From: Haliotis asinina
Taxonomy: Eukaryota > Mollusca > Gastropoda > Lepetellida > Haliotidae
Length of the DNA: 64,000 bases
NCBI RefSeq assembly: GCF_037392515.1
Contig: NC_090281.1
Span: forward strand, 42,756,645-42,820,644
Direction of reading: 5' to 3'
Under the pieces are notes generated by a model, which searched no databases, was not told the DNA's origin, and saw only the letters and a program-made list of their open reading frames with translations. Each line of letters starts with the position of its first letter. Positions within the stretch are counted from its first letter, which is position 1. Below are positions 10,801 to 24,200 of the stretch, piece after piece. The position numbers were made by a program, and so were the translations under genes.

Positions 10801-13800
10801 TCATGAGTTAGCACTATTGACAAGAATGATGTTTTTCTTCACTGACACACATCTAGCTGGCACAGACCCACTTGGAGACTTCTCTGGAGAGATTGGTAGC
10901 AACCTCTTCCCCCGACCCGGTGATACTGTCCACTTGTCGGCACTGATGAACTTTGACATATTCTCCATGAGAGAGGTGGTTGCAGAGTTTACTTCCTGTC
11001 CAGCATATTCTAACTGTTCGGCTTGAGAGTCAGAGAGAACAGACATCTCTTCAAGGTCGGACCCTGAATCCTTCACAGGTTGTCTTCCAGCACAGCTCAA
11101 CAGCCTTGTAGAAGCTTTCTGAATGAGCTCTGCACATCGGTACACCCTCCGGATATCACCGCCATTGGTTTCTGTAACGTGAATCAGAAATATAACTTCC
11201 GCCAGCGAAGACAGATCAATACAAAAGAACAGGTTGAGTGTCATATCTTAGCAAAAGTACACCTGACAAACAAAGGGAGGTTGTGTCCATCAGAAGCAAA
11301 GTATCGATGGATGAGATGTCCAGACTACAAATCAGACACGTGTCTACCAGACACAAGCTGTCTTACCCTCTCAAACTTATACAGCTGTAAAACCAAGACT
11401 ACTCATGTCTACCAGACACCAGGTGTTTTACCTTCTAATACAGACACAGCTGACTGAACAAGGAGACTGGTTGTGTCCACCAAACTGTTGATATGGGACA
11501 GGAGGGTCTGGGATCGTCGAAAGCTTGTCTGGTAGAAGTGTGGTAAGCGAGCATCAGAACTGTCTCGCATGCTTGTGTCCAGTTCAATCTGGAAAATGAA
11601 AATAGATTATGATAAGATTGTTTCTATAAATAAGGGTACGAGTTAGACCTTCACTTGTCCAGAGTCTTAATCACTCAGGCTAGTCTGGTCTAGATGGTGC
11701 GCATGGACTCTGAACCAAAAGCTAAGTGAAGAGTGAAGATTATCAACAAGTCAGCATGATAACAGGTTTGATTTCCAACTCAGCGCCTTTATGGAACATT
11801 ACTGCATGGTCTCTTGTAGTCACAAGGATGTTCGTGGAACCTTGTTCCTCTTCCCACTTTGACGGCAGAGTCTTCCGAACGTGAAGATCTTCTCGAATGT
11901 GAACGTTCAAACACATAGTCTTCCGCCATAGACTGGAGTAAGAAGGATGAAGACCCAAACTTCTCCAAGCGTTGTTTTGCGTTGTCAGGAGGCACAATGT
12001 TTGTGTTGAAAGAGCTCTGATTGTGTTGTTTTAATGGAACAAGGTGACTTCAAAGTGATCCTAGATAAAGACAATCTCTTCTGCGCAACAGATGAAGATG
12101 ACTTCTGTCTTTTACACTCCAGTAGCATTCACTCAGTTAGCAGACCTATCTTCTGTCAGCAGCAGGCAACTGTTCCTGGAACGTACTCAGCAAATCACCT
12201 GAATTCTTAATTTCAGCAGTACTTAACAACATGCGGCTACCGGCATTATCTCCAGATTTATCACCAGTGATTTGAGATTACTTCCTCACCCAGTCCATCA
12301 CACGGCTATAGATGCTATACAAATAACAATTAAATTGCAAATCTGATAAATTTTGTTGAAATCTAAAGATTTTAGATATTTGAATACTTACCTTACCATA
12401 GGTCTATGGCATATTAGCTCAAGCTTCGCTTAGTAGGAGGTCTGACGGAGTTGAATTGCATTCAATCTTGAATGGCTACCTCGCAATTAACGACTGTCAT
12501 GATACAGAAGTATCTGGATCTCCCCACAGTGCATGCGCAGACTCCATGAGAACTTCACTATTACTTCTCTTTCTGAAGAGTCTGTAGTGACGAGTATTTA
12601 AATATCTAAAATATTTAGTTTGTAACACATTTTTACTTACCTTTACCATAGGTCTATAACATATGGATACAACAGACAGGACGGTGGTGTAGGACTCCAG
12701 AGGAACGTCAGCGTTTTAATATCCCACATATGCCTCAGGGCAGCCGGACCACTACTGATTCACTGTATGACGGTCAGCCGCAACAATCTCTCGTGAAGGT
12801 CACTGGAACCAGAATCAAGAGTAGTAGGTCACGTACTAACCACCGGAGGGGTACAGTACATCATCTCATGTAAGTACAGATTGTACATTACAAGGCGGAT
12901 GGACGCGTGAGATGCTGCGCAACTACTAATGGTCCGAAAGACTGCAGCCCCTCCATATCAAATACTGTAGAGGACCCCCAGAAGCATCCAGCCATAATGT
13001 CAGGAACTGTACAGTTCCTGTGCAGGGCCATACTGGAGGCTAACGTCCGAATCTTGTTGAGGTTGTTAGACAATGGGTGGGGAAGATTCTGTGCGTCGTA
13101 AGTGGCCAGGATGGTCTGCCTCAACCATAAGGCTACTGTGTTCCTGGTGACTTCCCCTCTAGCCATCACAGAAAAAGGCAGGAACAACCTCTTCCTAGTT
13201 CCCCGACGAGGAGAGGACTTCTTGATGTACAGTGGAAGCCGTCAAAACCGGCATGTCTCTAATCCAGCAAGTTGTCAACACCAGCATAAAATCCAAGTCC
13301 CTTCCGTGCCATGTACATTTATCATCACCTCCGCAATCCGACACATTGTCTAAAGCGGAGTATTTAATCAATCCCGATGAGTGCCGGATTAGACAGCTTC
13401 CACTGTATAATCTAGGGCCCAGACTAGACAGAGCAACTGCTCTTCCCCATCCTCTGGTCTAATGATGGCAGTAAGAGGGGGGATGGTGAATAACTAACCT
13501 GTCTGGTTGACCCAGCAGCTGGTTCTTTGCCAGGAAATCCCAGAGAAGGCCCAAGTGTGCAGCACCATGTCTGGTCTGTTGAAACCGGACCTTAGTCACA
13601 TCCAGCGCGTGAATTTCGCTAACTCTCGCCACTGTAGCTAATGCCAGCTGAAACACTGTCTTCCTTGTTAGGTTGTCAAATGATGCCCTGTTCAGTGGCT
13701 CATAGGGGCAACCTCACAAGTGCAGGTCCCACGCTGGCAGCCGGAACTTAACCTTTTGGTCCTCCAGCTTGAACGCCTTTAACATAACGATTAATTCAGG

Positions 13801-16800
13801 GATCTTTGAGACCTTCCTATCCCCTCTGACAGCTAACACTGAATTCAGTGCTGACAGATAAGTCCCAATAGTACTGCCCCTGAGCTTCCTCAAGCACAGC
13901 AAATATCGTAAAAATTCCGCCTGGAGTGACGCTAACAGCGGGTCTTGGGACATTTGGGCACAGAACTTCTCAAATGTAGGCAACTTGCCATCACAGAGTG
14001 ATCGGGTGGAAGCTCTGTGCGCATGGGCAATGATCTTTGCCACTTGAGATGAGTACCCCTTGGCCCTCAAAGTCCTTTGCAAATGGTCCAGGCGCATAGA
14101 TGAAAACGCGCAGGGTCTGGGTGCAGTGTCCAACTGTGGGGATGGTACAGCAACTGATCCCACTCTGGAAGCCCGAATGGATTTCTTTCTGCAAGGCGGC
14201 ACAATTCTGGAACCACGTCCTCGCTGACCACCAGGGCGCGACCAAAAGCAGACGGATCCTCACCGTGGGCTTGAGTTTCGCCACTACCGCTTGAACTAGT
14301 ACTGGCGGCGGGAAGGCGTACGCATCCAGTCCTTCCCAAGACATCGACAGAGCATCGACGATCCAAGCTGCCAGATCTGGTATCGGAGACACGTACACTG
14401 GAAGCTGAAGCCCTGGAGTGACACGTCGACAAATAGTTCGTGGTCCTGCACAAACTTGGTCAAACTAACTCGATCGTCCACCAGCGCAGGTATTGGTGCT
14501 GATGTACCGGAAGCAACAGGCGTGTCGTCACATCGTCTGCATGTATGTACGGGAGGATGTACCTGTGTAACAGACGTAGCATCAGACGCCCCCTGCGTGT
14601 CAAGTCCTGTGCTGATGTCAGTACTGAGTCCGAAAAAGACCCCCGATAAACACCTGTGACTGCGACTTTTCCCAGTTGATTAACCACCCTAACTGCTCCA
14701 GGAGACGGATGGCAAAGTCTAGCTGTCTGCGTAGCAACTGAGGTTCGAACTGGTTGAGCAGGCAATCGTCTATGTATGGGTCGAACTGAGATGAGGAAAT
14801 CAACTGATAGGCATCGTGATTCTGGTAAATAGCCATGGGGCCGTGGAAATGCCAAACAGTAGGACTCGCCACTGGTAATGTCGACCCTCGAATACAAACC
14901 TCAGAAACTTCCTGTGAGCCGGGTAGATGGGGAGGTGCAGATATGCATCCTGTATGCCAAGACTGCACAGTCACGTTCCCGGGACCAACTTGAGGCACAG
15001 CTGTTCCAAAGATACCATCTTGAAGTGAGGAGGCTCCATCAAGTAACGATCATTTTAACGCCACCATGTTGCGAATCATGCACAGTTTGTCACAGTCCTT
15101 CTTGGGAATGAGGAAGACCGGTGAGTAGAACCCTGGCGACAGGTGTGGGTCCAGCACTTCCTCGATGGCATTCTTGCCTAACAACACTTTGATGTTGTCT
15201 GCCTCTGGACATACCCCTGTCGACGGCTGAGATGTTAACGGTGGAGACTGTATGACCGGTAGTTTGTAGCCCTTCTTTAGAATTCTGATAATGTAGGGAT
15301 CTTCGAGGATGGACCAGTTCCTCCAAAAGATGCCCAGTCGCCCACCTACTGGTGTAGGGAAAACTCTCATGGCTGGGGGTGGCGGAGGTCTCAGTCGTGA
15401 CAGGTGACACCTTCAACATCTTGAATAGGAGCGCTTCCCCTTCCCTCTGCCGGGGGTGGCGGGGGGCATCCCTGGTTGTGTCTGATGGCTTGCAACGATC
15501 AGCTGCTGCAAAGTCCTGGTTGCGACCTCTTGTAAAGGTAGATCTCACAGATTTTCTCCTTGGGATGTAACGTTTCTTGCCTCTGCTGCGTGTTCCCGTT
15601 TTATCACGAAAAGCAGATGAGAGGGCTTCGAACGTTGACAAAATTGTAAACTTCTGGAATGGCATTCCCAAAGAGGGCCTGTGATGAGAAAGGAGTTCTA
15701 ATAACACACCGTTTAAACTCTTCCTGCAATGAACAAGCATCCAAAAACCCCATCCTGCGCACTACTGTCATCATCACTCAAGCTGTCCGGACATGTCCCA
15801 ATAGGTGATGTAGCACTTTGCCTTGTCATAGGAATAGCGACCATCAATGGCCTGTAATCTGGAGTCCTGTACCTTATACGTGGTGGAGGAAGATAGTCTT
15901 CTGATGGCCTCATCCAACACTGCCCCAGAGTCCGCAAAGTCGAGACTATGCTCCTTGTAGTCATACTTTTTTGACTATGGCGCTCTGATCATGGTATTCA
16001 ACAATAGCTTAGCAGAGTCTTCATTCTGGGACGATATGGCGTCAGCCACCATCGGATGTGGTGGGATCATCAGTTTGGGGTCCACCCTGATGGTCCTGGC
16101 GCTGTCTACCCCTGACGCTGGGGAGGGGCAATCCGGAAGCCTATCAGCTATCCAGTCGTACATAGCAGACAATGGCAGGTACGGTCCCTCTTCCTCCTCA
16201 ACATGAGCGAGGTCCTCCTCTTGTTGGGGGAGAAGTATTGTTCTTCGTCAGTATTCCAAGGAATGGTCGACTTGTGCTCCGGCACCTGCTATGCCGACTG
16301 TCTGGCACGAGGAGGAGCAGCTGACCCTGGCGTCAACCGGTGTATCTGTAGCTTGAGATGCGCCCTGGTGTCGGGTAATCAGATGCACCAGCGTAGGAGC
16401 TCTAGTAGGAGGCACCATCTGTCCCTGTGTGCATCTCCGGCATACAGGGTAGAGATAATCTCGATCCAGAAGGGGATGCAGGAGAATGTCTTCCGCAGTC
16501 TCCGAGTCTTCCTCTTCCTAGCACAGTCCAGACAATAAGGGTGAGAGTCCTTGCCGGATTTCAAGCCTTCGCAAACGTCACAGAAGTGACGTGTCATGCA
16601 CAACTACTGTAATAGACCGAAACATAAATGTGATTATTAGGATAAAGAAAAAAATACCCCTTACCACGTAATGGACTGCTCCACTCACACATGCAGCAGC
16701 ATGCTTGCAACAGACAAGTGAAATACTTCGAAAAGGACAGCAAAATTTACACTCAATACTGCGCTAAGAAATACAAAGCTTAAATACAGCGGACACATAA

Positions 16801-18231
16801 CTATCAATAGAAACAATACGCAAACAAATGAAACCAATGCAGTAAACATTATGGAGGCAACAACAAATAGGAGACACGCTACCATGTCTGTTACGAGGTA
16901 GCCGACAAGTGTACAATAACGAAAATATATGTTATAATCGACACATAGATTGAAAAATATACATATCACACACTAAGAACCTGAAAGGAAACAGTGCAAA
17001 AGCGTAGTATAGTCAAACTTTATTAGCTGGAAAAATAAATCTAGCAACCCAAACATGTCTCGATCAGATGACGCTTGAAATAAAAGTGAAGTTCACGTGG
17101 AGTCTGCATGCATTCACAGTGGGGAGATCCAGATACTTTCGTATCACGACAGTCGTCGATTGCGAGGTAGCCATTCAAGATTGAATAGCAATTCAACTCC
17201 GTCAGATCTCCTACTAAGCGAAGCTTGAGGTAATAAGCTATAGACCTATGGTAAGGTAAGTAAAAAATAATACAGTATATGCAACACAAGCTGAAAGAAC
17301 ATGGATGCATGACAGGCATTGGGGGTGAGGATCAGCTATTAACCTGTACACGCAGTGACTGCAAGATTTCATCAAACATAAATAAACTTCATTATGATGA
17401 AAAAATGTCATAAAATAAAGAAAAACTTTTCAAAATTTTGACATACAATGATGTAAATTATTACCAAAAACCATACACAGGTACATTTGTAAACAGGGTC
17501 TAAATATAATTGGATGTAGTGCATTTACAGGACTCGACTCGAGTGCTCGCCCAACCATCCACATGGGCGATGAAGGAGAGAGTGACAAGCATGGTTAGTC
17601 ATGTGATTGTTTGGGGTGGGGGGCGGGTGTCAGAGAAAAGGGCTCAAGGGAGACAACTCGTGAGTGAACTTTTACGTCTTCTTCAAGGGATCTACAAAGG
17701 GATTCAAGTGTTCAACTATCATTCAAACAGTGGAAGGAGATAAGCATAATAAGCATGAGTCAGGATAAGGAAAAATAAGCCTTTTCCCTTAATACCATTC
17801 TGTCACTGAATGTCTTTAGTTTTTGTTGCAAATGCATTTTGTTCCCCTTAATTCTTCCATATCCACTGCTAGATCTTAAATTGAGATAAAGATCAATAGA
17901 TACCTGAATTTCTTGGCACTTCTGAAGCAAAACTTTGTTGGTTGAAACAACGATTTCTATATGCTGGGGTAGATCACCATATTTCTGAAACAAGAAGTCA
18001 ACATAGACAGTCAGTATACTGTACAATGCAAGGACTTACAACACATGGCTTGACTGAGAAAAACCTAGACAAGAGGAAGGACATACCAGACTTTTGACTG
18101 CTTTATCTGCCAGTGTCTGTGCTTGACACTCCGTCTCCTCGAGGGACTGAACGCCATCCTGGAGAGACCTGTCCACGTACGAGTCGCCTCCTGACAGGAA
18201 TGCCTGACAGATGTCATGAGCTAGCTGAGAA

Positions 18232-18282
<51 letters not shown>

Positions 18283-21200
18283 GCAATAGGAGGCCATAAC
18301 TCTACCTCTGTTGGACAGGAATATATTACATATTCTACTGACAATTCCTGAGACTTTTGATTATCTGAGATACTGTCCTGACAACACCTATAATGAGCAT
18401 TACCTGCTGATGTCTATGATCCCCTGGGACATCAAGTGATGTCATGTGCATGTCTGTGACCAGTGCAAGCTCTCCACACTGACGACACATCTTGCTGACA
18501 CTGTCGATAATCTTCGTCCCTGACTCTTGGACCATACTACGAAGTTCATTTTCACAACCCTAAAGTGAAACAAACATATTTTCATGTTTTCAGCAATCCC
18601 AGTTTAGTTAGTAGCATAATATATGCTATGGTTAGATTAATTTGAATATTCAAATAAAGGAAGATAATTTGTGTGAAATGAGTGACAAATTCAGTGTGAA
18701 AGTTTTACTACAGTTGCCATGATTCCTATACCTACATCAGATTCCTACATCATCAGACACTTCACATCATCAGATTCCCACTCCATCAGATTCCTGCTCC
18801 ACCATCAGATTCACGCTCCATCAGATTCCTGCTACATTATCAGATTCACACTCCATCAGATTCCTGCTACATTATCAGATTCCTACTCCATCATCAGATT
18901 CCCATGAAACATTCCCACTCGACAATAAGATTCCTACTACATAATCAGATTATTGCTGCATCACAAGATTGCTACTACATCATCAGATTTCTACTCCATC
19001 ATCAGATTCCCATGAGACATTCCCACTCTATCATCAGATTCCCATGAGACATTCCCACTCTATCATCAGATTTCCACTCCATCATCAGATTCCCATGAGA
19101 CATTCCCACTCTATCATCAGATTTCCACACCATCATCAGATTCCCATGAGACATTCCCACTCCATCATTAGATTCCTACTCCATCATCAGATTCCCATGA
19201 GACACTTCCACTCCATCATCAGATTTCCATGAGACATTCCCACTCTATCATCAGATTCCTACTCCATCATCAGATTCCCATGAGACATTCCCACTCCATC
19301 ATCAGATTTCTACTCCATCATCAGATTTCCATGAGACATTCCCACTCTATCATCAGATTCCTACTCCATCATCAGATTCCCATGAGACATTCCCACTCCA
19401 TCATCAGATTTCTACTCCATCATCAGATTTCAACCAGACATTCCCACTCCATCATCAGATTTCTACTCCATCATTAGATTCCCACGAGACATTCCCACTA
19501 CATCATCAGATTTCTACTCCATCATCAGATTCCCATGAGACATTCCCATTCCATCATCAGATTCCTGCTGCATCACAAGATTCCCATTCCTTCTACAGAT
19601 CCCATTCCATCATCAGATTCCATCAAAGCATGACATTTCATTCAGGTTAGAAATGTTGCCTCTTGCATTCAAACCTCACAAATGTCTCGTCAACATGATG
19701 ACAACTTGATAATGTTTTAGCACATATGAAAATGGTTCGGAAGTTGCTCATTTGAGTGGAACCTGCCAAGTAGTATCAAACCACAGAGAAAACAACAATA
19801 CACAATTTCACTGCTTTACAGGATCCTTATTGTTTTCAAGTCAGGTAGTAATGTTTTCAGGTCAGGTCCTTCGTTTTGAAAGTTAAGCTAAACCCTGCTT
19901 TTACCTGTATAAACATTGTAACATGACCAGTGACTGTCCGGAGCTGAGACAGCAGACGCTGCAGAAGCTCCGTGAGGCTGGACGACCCACATCCTTCATA
20001 CAGCTGCGCCCACAGACTGCAGGCTGTTGATAGCTTCTGTAGACACACGACCAGCTGCAGCAGATGTCTCTCCTGGCTGTACAACTCGTCTGGAACAGAG
20101 ACAGTTAGTAAGGGAAGGCTTTTGTTGCATACATGCTGCATCTCAGGTCAATACAAGTCATATCCCAGTAGTAGACACGCCTTAACTGCGTTGGTTGGTT
20201 GTTAAACGTTACACTCTATTCAAGCTATATGGTAGTGATCTGTAAATAATGAGGTCTGGACCAGACAATCTAGTCATCAACACTAACAGCGTTGATTTAA
20301 ACAATTTATATACATGTTTTATCTCAGCTAATGCATATAATACCTCAAATGTATACATGTCATATCCCAGTTGTATATTATAACATCAGTTGTATGACAT
20401 ATTCGAACAAACCTGTAGAGGTTGCAGATTCTTTGAATAGAGTCCTCCTTGGGGTACTTATAAGCATTTAAATGTTCTTTAAATTCTCGCGACAGTTGTA
20501 ACTATATTTTTTCAATAAAATATATACAAAACAAAAAACATCGTTTTTGTCTTGTGAGACCACCCCTACAGGGCCCCTGGCCCCGTGACAGCCAAGAGCA
20601 GGTAACTCTTCAGACTATAGCCTCCAGCAAAACACTTCCGTTCTGTAAGCAATACAGACAGAATGTGGGGAGGTGGGTGGCCTTACCCCAAGGAGGACTC
20701 TATTCAAAGAATCTGCAACCTCTACAGGTTTGTTCGATTCTTTTTCATAGAGATCCTCCTTGGGGTACTGGAGTCTGTCTTATGCTTATAAGTACCCCAA
20801 GGAGGATCTCTATGAAAAAGAATAGCAAGGTTCAACTCACCATCAGGTCCTCCTGTGGAATCCATGATGGCTAACACAGACATACGAAGGTCGTGACAAC
20901 TGCACAGGATCTTGTCTCCAAAACTCTCTTGTAGTGCACTTCCTGTTTTGGACAAACAACAGTCATAAGCCTTCATATAACATCTGCCATTAGAACTCAA
21001 CAAAATAGATCTCCACATCAGTGACCTTGACCATTGCCTGTTGCTCCTAACAGCCAGTCCAAATGACATTAGATCAGATCTCCCTTCTCACTACAACTTC
21101 ACCAACGATCGATCTGAGCACGTCCCACATGGTCAGTCGTCTTACAGAAACTTGATATTGGCCGGTCAGGAAGCAGTTTGGTCAAATACTGCTGCACTTG

Positions 21201-24200
21201 TTTCAGAAAGGTTAATTTTTATTCCAGATTTTTAAAAACATTTGGAACATGATTCAAAATTTGAAAACTGAAGATAAGAAATTTTGAAATGTCTAACACC
21301 TGTGATTGCATGACAATACCTTCCTTGGGGTTCCAAGAGCATACAAAATGGGTCCAGCAGCACATAACTGTCATTCAGAATCTCTCATGTCATTGTTTTA
21401 ACTTTTCATGATTAGAAAACACATTTCATTTTGTGATCTGATAAGGAAAGTATTGATTGGTCAGATGAAAGGTGATTTTCACATGACCTGCACTGGTCAT
21501 TTTTTCTAGTGGTAGTAAGTTGCAGGGAGTGAGTTTGGTTTCACGCTGCTTTTAGCAAGATTTCAGCAATATCACAGCAGGGGACACCAGAAATGGGTCC
21601 AACACATTGTACCTATGTGGGGCAGTCTGAGTCTCAGTGTATTTCGTTACACTCCACCACTGAGTCTAACAAAACCTAGTAGAAGGTCGCGTCAGGTAAC
21701 CTTTGAGTGACCAATGACCATCCAATCAAATGCAAGACGGTTAAATAGATTTAACCAATCAGACAATGGCTACTATTTAGGGATCAGACTTTCAAAATAT
21801 TCAGGTCACTGATACAGATCCCTCCACAAACAAAAATCTGCATATAACACAATTTTGTTTACCTGCAGTATATACGCTTTGGGGTTTCTGTTGACATGGT
21901 TACCATTAGCTAATATTTCTGCAAGATGACATCCTTGAATATTGCCAAAAACACCATTTTCAGCCACTGTTTACTCACCGTTGTCATGGTTGTACGTATG
22001 CCGTGTGCATCACCCGGAAGTAAGCGTGCACTAAATAGCATTCGGAATCGTTCGGGTACGAACCTTTTCGAGACAAAAAGGTTCAAAAGGTATGTGCGAA
22101 TGTCCACTTTCGCGATATGGTAAGCTCTGTTCTGATTGGTCAATCTGAAAGGTTACCTAACGTGACCTCCCATAAGGTTTTGTTAGACTCAGTAGTGGAG
22201 TGTTATGAAAAGTACTGAGGGTAAGTTTACTTAGACTGCGATGTGGGCAGTTGAACAGTTTTCAGCATGACATGTGTATGCCTTAACCACCATGTTACCC
22301 CACCGCCCCAGTAGTAGAGTAGTAAGCTGTAAGATCTAGGGTGAGTGAAGCCCACCTCACATCTGTAATATTTCAGCAAAATTGTAAGTAGAAAAGTCTG
22401 ATTCTACATTTACAGATCCCTGACCCAATGTACAACTGTACCAGGAATGAAAAATGTATTGCCATGACGACCAAGTGATATAGTGGTTCACAGAATGTTA
22501 CCTGAATGTTTGTCTGTGATCTGAGCTACCATTTCCTTGCACTGTCGGGATACATCAGCCAGGCAGAAATGGTTGCCCACAGACCCAAGTGACACTGGAA
22601 ATGAACATCAGAATGAATGTCTTTGTGTAGAAATGAAATGTTTCAACAGTATAACAGTGTATCTGTCTGAGCATGGTTGATGATAAGACGTTATTACATG
22701 GCAGTTTTCTTTTCAAGAGTACCATGTCGGCCATGTCAAAGGCTCCGAGGACAGATGTTGTAGTCTTGGGCTGTTATGAATAACGAAAGTGAAACTGTCA
22801 CATCATAACCATTGTATCATATACCACATCTGTAAATACTGCAACAGTAAAAAAAACAACATAAAAGTTCGTCTAACTCCATGATTCTACCAGAAAGAGC
22901 ACCCAACACTTTGTCGCCAAGATTTGAACTATTACTTCCACCATTTCTAAAAGGACAGCAACTCAAGTAGTCTAAAACAATAGACTCCATCTACTGCAAG
23001 TTTTGAGTGTTTGTGTGTATTCATTCCATGCTAGTTTAGTAACTGTAGCCACTCAAAATATGGAGAAAGGCTGGTTGAGATACTGTATATAGTTACTAAG
23101 GAAACACCTTTTTCGCTGCTGATATGTAACACTCACAATGCACGATTGTGATTGTTTTAATGAATCTAACTTTACAGGTTACCAGATATATTTGTTCGGG
23201 TTATCACATTGATAACACTATCAATTATATGATAAATGCATTTCTTATACTTACATCTTTTGTGTGTATAGCTGCTGCTACTGCTGAGCTGGGAGGAACG
23301 GCAGGAGGACAGAGGACTCCGGTGGTAGCCCGCCATGCTGCAGGGGAGGAGACAAGTCATTGAAGGTGGATCAACTGTAGTGGTGGTCACAGGAATGTGG
23401 AAGTGGATCATCAGGGTAGTGAATGTAGGTCACAGAGGGGAAGGTTAGGTGCAGGTGGGTGACAGGTAAAGTGAAGGTGGGACACAGACATGAAGGTCAG
23501 GTGCCAATGGGTGACAGGAATGTGAAGGTGGGACACAGAGGTGAAGGTCAGGTGCAGCTGGGTCACAGAGGTGAAGGTCAGGTGCAGCTGGGTGACATGT
23601 GAAGGTCAGGTGCAGCTGGGTCACAGGTAAAGTGAAAGTGGGTCACAGAGGTGACGGTCAGGTGCAGCTGGGTCACAGAGGTGGATGCAAAGGACATTGA
23701 ATAAATAATCAGTAAATGGCACCATTTATCCATTTCAATATGTATGAAAGTGATGCACATTTATTAGATGCAGACACATAAATTTTACATATATCCCTTT
23801 CTGCATTTCTCCATACAAAAGCCACACTAAATACAACACCATTCTTGATTATTCCATGTAATAAACAAGCTTTGGTGACAAAAGATTCCAGCATATTTTG
23901 GAGATTAAATACAAAGAAATGATGATTAACAAACAATCGAGCCATTAAGCAGACTGAGATCAATATTCTTGGAGAAAAAAACCCATGAAATTGCATCAAG
24001 AATCTGTTGTTCATTAGAGTTCATACACACTATTTTGATTTCAGCTTATTATGTCTTGTTTCATGATGTACATATCCTTGTGACACAGTATGTCACCTTA
24101 TACCCAGTGAATGTCTGGCAACCTATCCAAACCATGTTAGTGTGTGGGAGCAACTCACAGCTGTGGGGAGTTGATGGGGGAACAGGTCAGATGAGGGTCC

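Larger units (their letters stand above)
12387..17263 (-). mobile_element. Degraded DIRS-like tyrosine-recombinase retrotransposon with inverted terminal repeats
   Basis: The element sits in KIF14 intron 29 in the same orientation as the gene. The ends 12387-12562 and 17081-17263 are inverted copies of each other with a few percent difference (outer end TTACCTTACCATAGGTCTAT). Minus-strand remnants run in DIRS order: gag-like (16603 to 15713), reverse transcriptase (15370 to 14618), a shortened RNase H with linker (14481 to 14190) and tyrosine recombinase (14202 to 12888). Every part carries stops and frameshifts. Inverted rather than direct terminal repeats plus a tyrosine recombinase define DIRS-type elements, as opposed to LTR retrotransposons. 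No target-site duplication is seen, as expected for integration by a tyrosine recombinase. Confidence 0.85.

Noticed and set aside
18236..18279. Poly-methionine stretch in a minus-strand frame
   Set aside because: It is the (GAT)n microsatellite read in one frame; the true exon 28 starts after it.
18719..19477. Long plus-strand reading frames of repeated histidine and isoleucine residues
   Set aside because: They are translations of a minisatellite whose unit is a multiple of three; there is no start context, splicing or known protein.
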